Of a stretch of DNA of 44,036 bases, positions 23,298 through 34,432 are shown piece after piece; the stretch's first letter is position 1; each line of letters starts with the position of its first letter. The DNA comes from Phlegmacium glaucopus. Its lineage: Eukaryota; Basidiomycota; Agaricomycetes; Agaricales; Cortinariaceae. The notes under the pieces are model-generated. The model saw nothing but the letters and a program-made list of their open reading frames with translations. It searched no databases and was not told where the DNA came from. The position numbers were made by a program, and so were the translations under genes. The stretch covers positions 281,280 through 325,315 of the forward strand of contig MU130546.1 in assembly GCA_015039465.1 (NCBI GenBank), given 5' to 3'.

Positions 23298-24976
23298 TCA
23301 TCTCGCAAAAGCGGTTTGCATCTCCACTCCACCTTCTTGTTCGGTCTCCCTCCGCCGATAGCTGAGACTTTTATTCCTTGAACTGTGTCTGGCGGTATAG
23401 ACGGGAGTTGCCGTTGTTGGCACTGGATCTTCATCCTGGTACGGTGATGGAGGAGGATCACGGGAGGATTGGAAGGTATAAGACGTATCAGCGGAATAGG
23501 GTGATTGTTCTAAACGATTTTGTTGTTGATATGGATTGTTGTTCTTGGCGGTTTTCTCATTATTCTGTTTTTCAAGGGCTGCGGTGGCGGCCGCAGCATC
23601 GCCGATACCAGCACGCGTACCCCAGCCAGTCTGGAAAGGATGAAAGTGAGTTAAATGATAAGAAGAATTGATACACATGAAAAGATTTACCTCGTGTAAC
23701 GTGCAAAGGGCATAGAGTTTCATAATCGCAAAATAATAACCGAAAATAATGAATGCGGGAACATAAATGATATGTTCTGGACATTTCCAAAGGTGAGGAA
23801 GAAGTTTGAATGTACGTGTGGCACCTAGCCACACGAAATACGAAAGAAGAATATTCCTGCGTAAACGAATAAGCCCTAACTGCGTATGATCGACTCAAAC
23901 CAAACCACTTACCACCACGGAAGATGATATCCGCCTTGATCGACTGGGATCGTACTTTTAAATATTAGGTATGCCACCAGACATGGGCCCACGAGAAGCG
24001 TGAACGGATTAAATAGTTTATCCACCTAACAAAAACAGAGAATCGTATGCTAGTTAGTATCAACGAAGTACAAGAAGACTAATAGACTTACCATAGTGAA
24101 AGCAACGTAAGGATGTGACGTCCAAATATGCCTTTCCATGAAAAGACTTCGAAGATCCGAACGCCAGGTATTTCTTGTCCACCGTAACACTTGCTTCAAG
24201 AATCGCCAATTGGGTTTCATAGTGGAAAGAAGTTCCGCTTCTTTACAGCATTGCACATAGGTGTTCCATCCGTGGCTCACCATCCAGCGAGTTAGGAATT
24301 TGTCGTCGCCCGAGTTTAGTTGGTACTTGCCCAACCAATAATCATGTGTAAACCCGTGCAAAAACTCCGGGTCTTTCAGAATGACTGTCCGGTAAGCAGC
24401 CGTCCGCCCTGATAGACAGGGTATACCGCCATCAATGTGCGTTGAAGAAGATATTTCGATATTTCGAATGGTCAAGCGGAAAGCCGCGAGAACTTCCCAG
24501 ACTGTCATGCGCTTGCCAACTGCTTGGACACGCTGACCGGTGCCAACGCCTCCAATCTTCTGGTCCTCAAAACATGCCAATACATATGGCAACAGTGTCG
24601 GTGGCCAAATGGCGTCGTCATCAGCGAAGACAATGATGTCAGTTGTCGTATTTTTGATGCCGTGGCTCATTTGCAGTCGTTTGTTGGCAAAAGGAACGGT
24701 GAGGACACGTATCCGTTCTGGATCAACTTGATTGGCGAGGTCTTGTAGAGGGGCGAGCATTTTTTCTTCGGTGATAATGAGAATTTCCTTGGGCTTGCCA
24801 ACAAGCCAGCTATTGGCCGCTTCCTTAAACTCCTCTCCAGCATCAATGGTGGGTACGATAATAGTGACATCCTCCGAAGCAATATACGTCGGGTTTTCCG
24901 GTAGGGGGACTGGGCGATATGCGACTGACGCAGCCAGGCGAATTAGGTACCATAGGTACCGATAGAATCTAGACAC
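23298..24976 (-). CDS. Family 2 glycosyltransferase, Cps1/hyaluronan-synthase-like
   Basis: Processive membrane polysaccharide synthase. Exons on the minus strand are (unresolved start)-24092, 24025-23913, 23856-23691 and 23630-23298. They join in frame (885, 113, 166 and 333 nt; about 498 aa). An aromatic N-terminal segment (RFYRYLWYLIRLAASVAYRP) precedes VTIIVPTIDAGEEF, then the nucleotide-sugar/metal motif FADDDAIWPP, TGQR, the acceptor-side GDDKFLTRW and QVLRWTR (R-W of the QxxRW type). C-terminal membrane helices follow (VDKLFNPFTLLVGPCLVAYL, YVPAFIIFGYYFAIMKLYAL), then a Gln/Asn/Pro-rich cytosolic tail. In Cryptococcus neoformans the related CPS1 product makes hyaluronan; the polymer here is not known. 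The reading frame begins at GTG next to TCTAG, so a first exon upstream (about 25000-25330) is likely but I could not place it. Confidence 0.88.
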
Positions 24977-26928
24977 GGCGGTCAGCCAACAATGCCGTTA
25001 TCTCAGAATGGATGAAGCTGACCCAATGACACCGAAAGGTACGACTATGGGTTGAGATATAAAAGAGAAAATACGCCAAAGTAAGTGAACGAACGTACAT
25101 ATTGGAAAGTCATCCGACGTCAAGTAGAGCATTTGAGTTGAGTGTGGGGTGTATAAAGGAGTGAATTACGACGCCGAAGACGAAGATAAAATCTATGGAA
25201 CCCGTCGTGACTAGCGAAGAACGAGAATCTGAAATGTAGGAGAGGGTCAGGCGGAGGTGGGAGGAGGATAGCAAGGAACAAAATGCAGGTGTCATCCTTC
25301 CCACATCTGGACAAGCGGACTTTCAACTTATTAGTTCACATACATACCTCCGGCCGGCAACTGTACAAAATAGTCTAGTTTGTATTTCCTAAAGAAAATC
25401 CAGCTCCAAAGGACCCTAGTCAACACAAGGAACTTGAAAAAACTTGGTCAGTCCTTTGTTCTGTTCAAATGCTCAAATCGGAAAAGTATGTTATTTTTGA
25501 AGTGCATACCCCTAGATAACGGCATATGAACTGTATTAGTACTAATAGTAGTAGTGTATAAATATATGGGGGCAATGTCACATATACTATAGACATCTCC
25601 CTAGAGGATGGATAGGATACTGATAGGATTCACCTTGGAAACACACCATCGTCATGCCTACGTACCACATCAAAAAAAAGATATGCAAGTCACGGTTACA
25701 CGACAAATACTGCATGGGTAATATGTAATTTGTAAATATCCAGAATCGGCTTTGGTAGTGCTTTGGTTGCCCCTAATTTCAAGTTATTCTTGGAAATTGT
25801 CCACGAGTCCGTGTCGGCCCGTGCCTGCGGCAGCGGCGAGTGTTGCATGCTTTGTCATTGTCCGTTCAACGACTCCAGACCACGGAATATTAGGAAAGTC
25901 TGGCTAGGCGTTGAACTCGAACTACACTATTATTATCAAACTATCTGATCAACTGCACAAAAGTCGGGTACTACGGTGCGTAGCTCGGTGCGTGCGGTAG
26001 GGTCCTGTTAATAAACCAATTTATTAATAGTTCCGTACAAGACTTAATACCACGCACTGCTAATATAAATGTCTCACTTTTTATTAGCCTCGCCTTTCAC
26101 TCAAAGGCACAAATTTTTTTGGACGCGCAGCGATCGTGTAACTTCAATTCTAATCTTCATAAGAGATGAGCAGCTGGAAATTCAAACACATCTTCATTAC
26201 GGGCTCACAAGATGATCTGATTAACACAACCCAGATTTGAGTGTCGTAAAAGTGACTGCTAGTGCTTATGAGTACTGTCACTTCCGATCTACGAGCATAA
26301 CGGGACGGGCTTGATTATGGCAACATCTTGTGGCCGAGGGTTCAGATAAAATAGGCAGATAAATATTGTTTCCTCGTCGTAAAAGCGGAGTCTTGTAGGT
26401 AAGGACCCAGGTTTACTCATTAGTTGAAACTTCAAGTCATGCTGTGGCGTACGAAGGCCTACGCCTTGGCGCTATTCGATAACGGAAACTGAGTCGACTG
26501 ATAGATGTTGGATAGATGTTGGGGTCAAAATAAATAAAAAATGTGAGAACCTCTACAACAAGGAGGGATCTTACCCTCGTAAAATCCGAAGAAATAGTAG
26601 TAGATTGCTCAAAAGTAGTACCATCTATGACAGCGATGAGAATGTTGTCTCTTAGCTGTTCAAACGTTCAACACGTGCTAGACCAAACCACCAAGAATGT
26701 TCGCATACTAGGGTAAAGGCATAGTCACTATAAATGCCGAACACAAGTTCTGATGTCGTGATCACTGATCAACCAGTATTTTCTGATTATCATTGGCATT
26801 GATTGCATCAAAGATAGGGTGAAAGTACTGAAAGAATGCCTTGGCGAATGTTAAATGGTGCATCCTTTGAGATCCTATCAACACGACATGCTCCCGACCA
26901 AGGTCCGGTGGAGAGACTGAGATTCTTT
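24977..26928. other. Intergenic region
   Basis: The first 350 bp may hold the 5' exon of the glycosyltransferase gene. The rest (25330-26928) shows only short open frames, none with recognisable motifs. I see no RNA gene. Confidence 0.4.
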
Positions 26929-29330
26929 TTAAGTAAGTCCCAGAGGGAAAGCAACTCGCGAGAGAATCATAGCGCAGGACAGCGTAGAGTTAAGCAGATG
27001 AGGTATATAGCTGGAATCGAGCTCGAACAGATATGGAGATAATACGGAATTATCATACTGAGGGTACTGAGGTGATCTGATAACGACAGAACGGTGCAGA
27101 TACCGCGGTTTCGAATCTTCTGCCAAGACATTTTGGACCTTAAGTGTGACGGATTTATTCTGCTTGAAAGATTCGTCGATTTCACAAGTCACGAGAGGTG
27201 ATTCAGGTTGTACTATCTTACGATGTACCGCTGTGTCTGTTGGAAATTTAGAGGCATTGAATGGATAGATAGGGACCATAGTAGGGTGACTGTTCGGGGG
27301 GATCTATCTGCCCGACTTCGTTTCTCAGGGTGCCATTGAGGTAAGCGATGAGTTTGGAGTATCTTTGTTGTACGTATTTATTCTAATAACGGAAAAATTG
27401 GAGCACTCTTGGCCGGTCTCAAACCAATGCAATGTCAAAGCCAGACTGACGGTGGCGGGTTGTGAATACCTGCTTATCTGCAAGTAGAGATCGATTCGGA
27501 TCTTGTGGAGGTCCCTCTGGAAGGATAAGGGTTCTTGTCAACTTTGGTCTCGCGAGACTTCAGAACGCTGATATAACCAGGGAGCACATCATGGAAACAT
27601 GCGGTGGAGATAATTCTTAGAGCCAAAGAGGGTTGAAACTTAAGTCGTTGATATCCCCTGAAACACAGGTTCAGGGCGGTTCTGTGCAAGAGGGAGAGAG
27701 ATGGCGATATCCTTGATGTTGGCTATAATGAGTGGAAGGGGCTGATGGTTTGTATTGTAGAATTTGGAGAGAGAGCAGATACCACCGCGTGGAAGAGACT
27801 TTTCCTTTGGAAGCGAATAAACCGCCAGACTATTAGAGCAAATATTTTCACCAAAATCGACCTGTATGCCCTCTATAGGGGGCGTAAGGTTGAAAATGTC
27901 CACTAAAGGCCGTAGTAACGTCGTCAAGTATTCATATGAGAGACTATTGAAACAAAAAATAATCCGTGTTTTAGTGATCAAAGTTATACTAGATATACGT
28001 ACTTGGAAAAAATAGATTCTTCGGCCAGCCAGGTTTTTCGTTGGTGAAGCTCGAGCTTTAAAAGCACTCTGGCGAGCGTCTTGTCGTCATCCACATATTC
28101 CTTCCATTGTGGCGAAGACGAAGTAGTCCAAGTTTGACTGGACGACGGCGAAGTGGGTTTTAGCCAAGACTGGTGAAAAGGGAGCAACTTTGGAAAATGT
28201 CTGAGATAAGTTGAGCATGATATTAGGTAGACGAAAGCATTGAAGAATGTGAGTCCAAGCATGCCTTTATCCGCGATAACAAGCCCCAGTCCATGTCTAT
28301 GAACAAGACTTTCTAAAATATAATCTTGATTCCTCGCTCTTGGTATACTTCCCGAAGCCTGTCGGACCTAGATTCTCCTAGCTAACTGGCAACAATATTT
28401 TGAAATTCCAGAAGACTTGCCCGATGTAAATCCGGACTCGATGCCCCCCTCGTTTCATGGTAGAAGAAAAATCAGCTTACTACCATTGACCCCAAATCAT
28501 CTGCCCCCAGAACCACGTATCTGCGAGAGGTAGATGATCATGATCATCTATGAAGTACATTTCACGCCAAACTTGAGTCTGGATAATATATATATGTGGC
28601 CATAAAGGTGAGACTGTAAAACGAGTTTTCGGAATTGGTTTGATAGTGTAGTCCAAAATCCTGACATGAATGACCCCTCGAGAGCTTCAATCTTCGGCAG
28701 TTGGTCTTTGAATTTGGATATCCTTGAGGTCTGTTCCAGCGACGATGGTTAGGCGTTGGGCAATGAAAACAAGGATGATGCTATCACAAACTGTTTTCGT
28801 AGAGTTGTTGTTTCTCTGTTTCCACGTGGTTCTAATCGGAGAATTCCTTAAGAGCTTCCATCTATACGCAAGAGGCTAGGGACGGAGAATGTACCTTGCC
28901 AGGCATGAAGTTGCATTACATCAATCATATGACAATGTCTTCGGAATCAAGTACATCATCCAGTCGGCATTAGCAAGTTTAATATGAGTCCCTTTGTAAG
29001 ATGCTTTTGATGATGCAAGGCATCAGGTTACACTTTCAGGAGAGAGAGAAGCCAGACAGACCTTCAAGTTTCTTACAACGGTGGCAACTCCATTTCGGAT
29101 ATCCGTTTTACGATGTTCTTGATCCGTTTCCTGTTGAGTATCTCGCAACCTGACAACCCAAAAAAAGTGTTATACAGTGGAATAACCATCAGTATGGGAA
29201 ATGCCATACCATGAGAGCCTCGTTGAGTCGTTTCATGTTGTTTCTCACAACAGACAATTCCTCTTCAACTCGGCCTCAATTACCTCCGCCCCCTCTCTCC
29301 CACAACATCCATATCTAACGCAGCCATCTC
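26929..29330 (-). other. Unrecognised minus-strand gene or gene remnant
   Basis: Several minus-strand segments read like protein. About 29250-29090 has EELSVVRNNMKRLNEAL then LRDTQQETDQEHRKTD across a possible 60-nt intron. About 28690-28590 has ALEGSFMSGFWTTLSNQF. 28262-28014 has FVYLISCSTYLRHFPKLL...DDDKTLARVLLKLELH. 27960-27650 has YEYLTTLLRPLVDIFNLTPP...SLPRGGICSLSKF. 27279-26990 has LVTCEIDESF and SPQYPQYDNSVLSPYLFELD. A GTACGT...CAATAG intron at about 28012-27960 joins two of them. The style resembles the C-terminal parts of agaric F-box/LRR-type predicted proteins, but no F-box core is seen and stops interrupt some pieces. I cannot say whether it is one spliced gene or a pseudogene. 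Confidence 0.3.
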
Positions 29331-29609
29331 TAACTGTTGTTATGCGTCAACGATGCGAGTTATGACGGTTGCATGTGGTTGTTTGCGCTTTGCACTAGGT
29401 AAGCTCATCTTGGAGTTTTCTGAGATTGGTCTGAAGCTTGGGGGTGTTTTAAATATTGATGTTGTGCTATATACGGGATATTGGAGAATGAGAGGAAGCA
29501 CCGGATAGAAGAGTTGTAGCAAAGTTTGAGGATCACTGCTTATGTAACCGAGTACGTCTTTGTTATTGACTCTCACCACCTTGATCGCTCACCACAACTC
29601 TTCAACGAT

Positions 29610-32600
29610 ATGAAGCGCATTTTTAAGAAATTTGTCAAGTCCAAGGAACAATATTCATCCCCGACCATCAACGATGCTCTAGATTCAAGCCCTGAACCAG
29701 CAACTTCGACATCGACAATCATAGCAAGCGCCACTGGTCCCATGCCGTCCAATCTCGCTAGTGTTGCGACTGCAGGCGCACAGGTTATTCAAGTCTCTGA
29801 CGTTACTGTGAGCGTCCAACTTCGCCCATCGCATCCTCAAGTATTTAACCATTGTCATCCATCAGACTGCCCATGACTCTACTTTGGTTTCCGCTCCGGA
29901 GACTAGTCCTGTAAGCGTTCCAGACACTGGTGTAAATGTGAATGTTCAACTTAGCCCATCACATCTATCATCATCGTCGATCAGACTACCCTTGAACTGC
30001 AAGTCTCCGCTCCGAACCTGGGATCCATGGAATCGGAAGAAACATCTTCCGTGAGTTGCTTACACCATGTGTTCTCGACTTTCGCTGATGACCAGTAGGC
30101 TCAACAATCTGTCTCGGGTCTGTTTCCGAATGCCCAAAATATTCTGATCACTGGCGGCACTTTTGTAAGTCTTCCTCATAGGTCATGTAAATGATTTAGC
30201 AATACTTTACATAGGTTAGCTGCGAAAACTACAATTTTCTCCCTCCCAATACTGGTGCAGGGCGGATGAATATCCCTGTAACTCAAAAACCCAACTCCAG
30301 TCCAATCTTTACTGGACGGCAGAATATACTCTATAAACTTGGGAAGATTTTTGTTCATCGTGCTACTAGTAGACTGATGTCAAGGTGTTCTTGTCTCCTC
30401 TGGGGATTGGGAGGGATTGGAAAGACCCAGATTTGCCTCAAGTTCATAGAAGAAATGTCTGACAAGTAAGGGTTCTTACTTTTCCATTCATGACACCAGG
30501 TTCATTTCTTGATAGTTTTTCACATGTCTTCTGGGTTGATGCCTCCTCTCAGGAGAACATTGAAATGTCTCTCAAGGGCATATCTAGCCTTTCTGCTGCA
30601 CAAGATTCTGGTGTGGATGGCTCAGTTGAGTCTGTCCTCCAGTGGATATCTTCTCTCCAAGAAGAATGGTTGATTGTGTTTGATAATGCTGATGATCCTC
30701 TTCCAGAGGTGGTGGCCAAGTTCATTCCTCCAGGTAACAGAGGTAATATTCTGATTACTAGCAGAAACCGATTCATGGGAAGGATTGTATCATCTGAGAA
30801 CAAAATTGAGATCCATGAAATGGAGGAGCCAGATGCTATAGCTCTACTTCTCAAGGCTAGCTGTTTGGATCCACTGCCTGAGTATCTACAGGCTGCCAAA
30901 AAGATTGTGACTGAACTTGGCTGCATTCCTCTTGCAATTGATCAGGCTGGTGCTTATATTGAAGTTGGGAAATGTGATATTGATCAATATCTGAGGCAAT
31001 TCTCAGTACATCGTCAGGCTCTGATGTCAGATGCTACATTCACAGGAGCATCAAAATATGATAAAACAGTGTATGGGACTTGGGATCTATCTTTTAAAGA
31101 GATAGAAAAGAGAGCTAGATCTGCTGTTGAAAATGCACAAGCAGCCACAGCTGCAATCCTAATTCTTCAAATATGTGCTTTCTATCATCATAGTAATATC
31201 TCTAAAGACATATTCCGATCTGCTGCTGAGGAGGCTGTGAAACACATTGATGGTGACATAGCTGAAAAGTTACCTCAAGCAGTCACTTCACTGGATCATA
31301 CTCTGCTTGGCTTGGACAATGATAATCACTGGGATGAGTTCATCTTTGGACAAGGGATCAGTGTCCTTCTCTCTTTTTCCTTGATGAAAAGAGGACAATC
31401 ATCTAAAATGTTGTCTGTTCATCCTCTGGTGCACTACTGGAGTCGGGAGAGAATGTCGAAATATGAGCAGCAAAGAATGTGTGAGATGGGAAGCATAATC
31501 TTATCCTGTGCAATTCCATGGAGATTTGAAAGTCAGGATTATGCACTGCGACGGTTAATATTGCCACATATCAAGGCAAATGAGCTACATACAAGGCAGA
31601 TAGGACTTATCAAGCAGTACTATGATGATAAATGGACCAAAATTTCACTAGTAATGGTAGAGAATGAGGACTGGGACAATGCAGAGCAGCTGCAGGTTCA
31701 AGTTATGGACATGAGGAAGAAGCTGCTTGGTGTAGAACATCCAAACACTCTCAACAGTATGGAAAATCTTGCAAACACATACAGAGATCAGGGAAGGTGG
31801 AATGAGGCAGAGCAGCTGGAGGTTCAAGTTATGGACATGAGGAAGAAACTGCTTGGTGAAGAACATCCAGACACCCTCATCAGTATGGCAAACCTAGCAA
31901 ACACATACAGTGATCAGGGTAGGCAGAATGAGGCAGAGTGGCTGAAGATTCAAGTTATGGACATGAGCAGGAAGCTGCTTGGTGCAGAACATCCAGACAC
32001 CCTCAAGAGTATGGCAAATCTAGCAAACACATACAGTGATCAGAAAAGGTTGAATGAGGCAGAGCAGCTGCAGGTTCAAGTTATGAACATGATGAAAAAG
32101 CTGCTTGGTGCAGAACATCCAGACACCCTCAAGAGTATGGCAAATCTAGCAAGCACATACAGTGATCAGGGAAGGTGGAATGAGGCAGAGCATCTGCAGG
32201 TTCAAGTTATGGACATGAGCAAGAAGCTGCTTGGTGCAGAACATCCACACATCCTCAAGAGTATGGCAAATCTAGCAAGCACATATAGGAGTCAGAGAAG
32301 GTGGAATGAGGCAGAGCAGCTGGAGGTTCAGGTTATGAACATGAGGAAGAAGCTGCTTGGTGCAGAACATCCACACACCCTCAGGGGTATGGCAAATCTA
32401 GCAAACACATACAGTGATCAGGGAAAATGGAATGAGGCAGAGCAGCTGGAGGTTCAAGTTATGGACATGAGGAAGAAGGTGCTTGGTGCAGAACATCCAC
32501 ATACCCTCAGGATTATGGCAAATGTAGCAAGCACATACAGTGATCAGGGAAGATGGAATGAGGCAGAGCAGCTGCAGGTTCAAGTTATGGACATGAGGAA

Positions 32601-33078
32601 GAAGGTGCTTGGTGCAGAACATCCACACACCCTCAAGACTATGGCAAATCTAGCAAATACATATAGTAATCAGGGAAGATGGAATGAGGCAGAGCAGATG
32701 AAGGTTCAAGTTATGGACATAATGAAAAAGCTGCATGGTGCAGAACATCCAGACACCCTCAAGAGTATGGCAAATTTAGCAAGCACATACAGTGATCAGG
32801 GAAGATGGAATGATGCAGAGCAGCTACAAATTCAAGTTATGGACATGAGTAAGAGGCTGCTTGGTGCAGAACATCCAGACACCTTCATCAGTATGTTGAA
32901 TCTAGCAAGCACATACAGTGATCAGGGAGGATGGAAGGAGGCAGAGCAGCTGCAGGTCCAAGTCATGGACATGAGGAAGAAGCTGCTTGGTGCAGAGCAT
33001 CCAGACCTCAAGAGTATGGAAAATATAGCAAGTGCATACAGTGATCAGGGAGGGTGGAATGAGGCAGAGCAGCTGTAA
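29610..33078 (+). CDS. N2: NB-ARC/TPR NOD-like receptor
   Basis: Six exons, 29610-29807, 29866-29937, 29985-30050, 30099-30164, 30215-30465 and 30516-33078, with introns of 47-58 nt, give 1071 aa. The start MKRIFKKF is chosen because it aligns with MKRIYKTF of N1. Residues 1-170 are Ser/Thr-rich, with the small conserved motif ILITGGTFVSCENYNF. NB-ARC follows: Walker A GLGGIGKT (198-205), Walker B LIVFDNADD (270-278), GNILITSRN, GLPL-like GCIPLAIDQAGAYIE (about 353-367) and an MHD-like HPLVHYW (520-526). From about 594 to the end come eleven 42-aa TPR units plus a partial twelfth. Such STAND proteins act as nucleotide-switched sensors in fungal nonself recognition, the repeats binding the ligand. 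The frame stops inside unit 12 (EQL then TAA), where the DNA stops resembling the repeat, so the C-terminus is probably truncated. Unit 11 lacks one Thr codon (HPDLKSM). Confidence 0.9.
31675..33077 (+). repeat. 126-bp tandem repeat (TPR units of N2)
   Basis: Eleven complete and one partial copy of a 126-bp unit encoding N-E-A-E-Q-L-x-V-Q-V-M-D-M-x-K-K-L-L-G-A-E-H-P-D-T-L-x-S-M-A-N-L-A-x-T-Y-S-D-Q-G-R-W. Long stretches such as GGTGCAGAACATCCA are identical between units, so the array is young or homogenised by recombination. Most changes fall at a few codons (SM to IM/TM/GM, H for D after P, S/R/M before KK). Confidence 0.95.
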
Positions 33079-33462
33079 GGGGACATTCTGTCCAACACTA
33101 GGTAGCTTAGCCTCTAGTATGATCACTTTGCTTCTATAGTTATACCACACCACCTGCCCTTATCCTTCATTTCCATATCCCTTCCTCATTGTAGTTGTAG
33201 TTCCATCCTTCTTATGATAGCCCCCCCGACTGTGTACAACATCTCTTTTATTTGGCAGCTATATTTAGTTGTATTCACACATGTAGTATATAAGTGAAAG
33301 ATACTTTGAATTTAACTTGATTCCTAGAGCCCAGAGCAGCCAGAGCTTGAACTCACAAATATAAAGAAGAGAGTAGGAAGAGAATTGAGTGGTCCAATCA
33401 TCAAAGTATAAAAGTGTTTGTAGTCTATCTGACTTACTTTCAATTGTACTATGTTTTGGAAC
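33079..33462. other. Region between N2 and LTR2
   Basis: No gene. Immediately after the N2 stop the sequence is unrelated to the TPR repeat. A C-run (CCCCCCC) sits near 33222. LTR2 inserted at GGAAC (33458-33462). Confidence 0.45.
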
Positions 33463-33852
33463 TGTTAAGTTCAAGGACTCTATTCTGGAGTATCGGACAG
33501 AGTTTAACAGAATGGAACCACAGAATGGAAAAGGACTTCAGCCTCAGTGTATATGCTGTGCTACCCTAAACCTTCATGTCCTAATTTTGGAGTAGGAATG
33601 GAACGGAGTGGAACTGGAAGTTGCAGGGACTTAGAGGACGAACAAGAGGAGGAAACTAAGTTGATATCTGAACTGAGGAATACATACAAGCTGATAGTGG
33701 GAAAGTGATAACAAAGAAATAGTTGCTATGGCAAAGATGTGGTAATGGGTTTGGAGTAACATCAGAAGAGCCAGAATGATACAGAGAAGTCTTGGAGTTG
33801 GATGAAGGAAGAGTAGATCTGGATACAAGGAAAAGTACTGGAATGGAGTACG

Positions 33853-34265
33853 TGTTAGGGGACACCCGACTTTAACCCAAACCTCAACCTTAGAATCATA
33901 CACCCCGCCTTTCCGATGACCTCCGACCTTCCATCCAACTCCGCTTCCGTCACCGGTTTACCCCGGAACCTCGTAGTTCCACTCTGACTCCAATCCTCCA
34001 ATTCGCTCCATCTTTTATTTCTATTTTTCACATCACACCACTTCTTATTTAATTAATTAATTATTATCGTATCATTCCTTTATTTATTTTATATCTCTGT
34101 TATGTCCATATTAGTACTTAAATACCCCCAGTCTAGCAGGGATCCCCATCCTTTCCTCTTTGGATCCCCTGCTAGGTAAGTCACTTGTAGATATCTTTTC
34201 TGAAATATTATTAACTTTGGATCCCCTGCTAGCTTGACTAAGTCAGCGTCGCAGTTGCCCTAACA
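33853..34265 (+). repeat. 5' LTR of chromodomain element (LTR1)
   Basis: TG...CA ends, 413 bp. A TATA-like ACTTAAATAC at 34116-34125 lies about 25-30 bp upstream of ATCCTTTCCT (34148-34157), the predicted RNA 5' end. Compared with the 3' LTR it differs by 11 transitions, eight of them in CpG/TpG/CpA context. Confidence 0.93.
34116..34157 (+). promoter_or_regulatory. Predicted LTR1 promoter and transcript start
   Basis: TATA-like ACTTAAATAC is followed by ATCCTTTCCT. The latter is the exact reverse complement of the 10 nt just inside the LTR (34268-34277). In Tf1-type self-priming elements the first nucleotides of the RNA anneal at that place, which fixes the predicted start near 34148. This is inference from the complementarity. 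Confidence 0.55.
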
Positions 34266-34267
34266 TT

Positions 34268-34277
34268 AGGAAAGGAT
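34268..34277 (+). promoter_or_regulatory. Putative self-priming primer-binding site of LTR1 element
   Basis: AGGAAAGGAT begins two bases after the 5' LTR and is complementary to ATCCTTTCCT at 34148-34157 in the same LTR. I do not see an obvious tRNA 3'-end complement starting with TGG at this place. Confidence 0.55.
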
Positions 34278-34432
34278 CATCCCTTTAACGGACCGAGTCC
34301 GGTCCGCACAGTGGAACGATAGTCCGATTTACAGCCCCCGATTCGGGCCAATCAGACTCCGTACACTCCCAGACCGTGGCTCCCTCCTTGTCTTCACAGC
34401 ACGCATCTCCGAGCGGCTCCTTCCTATCAGCC

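Noticed and set aside
24442..24965. Plus-strand open frames inside the glycosyltransferase exon
   Set aside because: Antisense to a frame with clear GT2 motifs (FADDDAIWPP, GDDKFLTRW).
31648..33153. Minus-strand open frames opposite the N2 repeats (HVHNLNLQLLCLIP type)
   Set aside because: Antisense shadows of the TPR array; the plus strand has NB-ARC motifs, introns and a paralogue.
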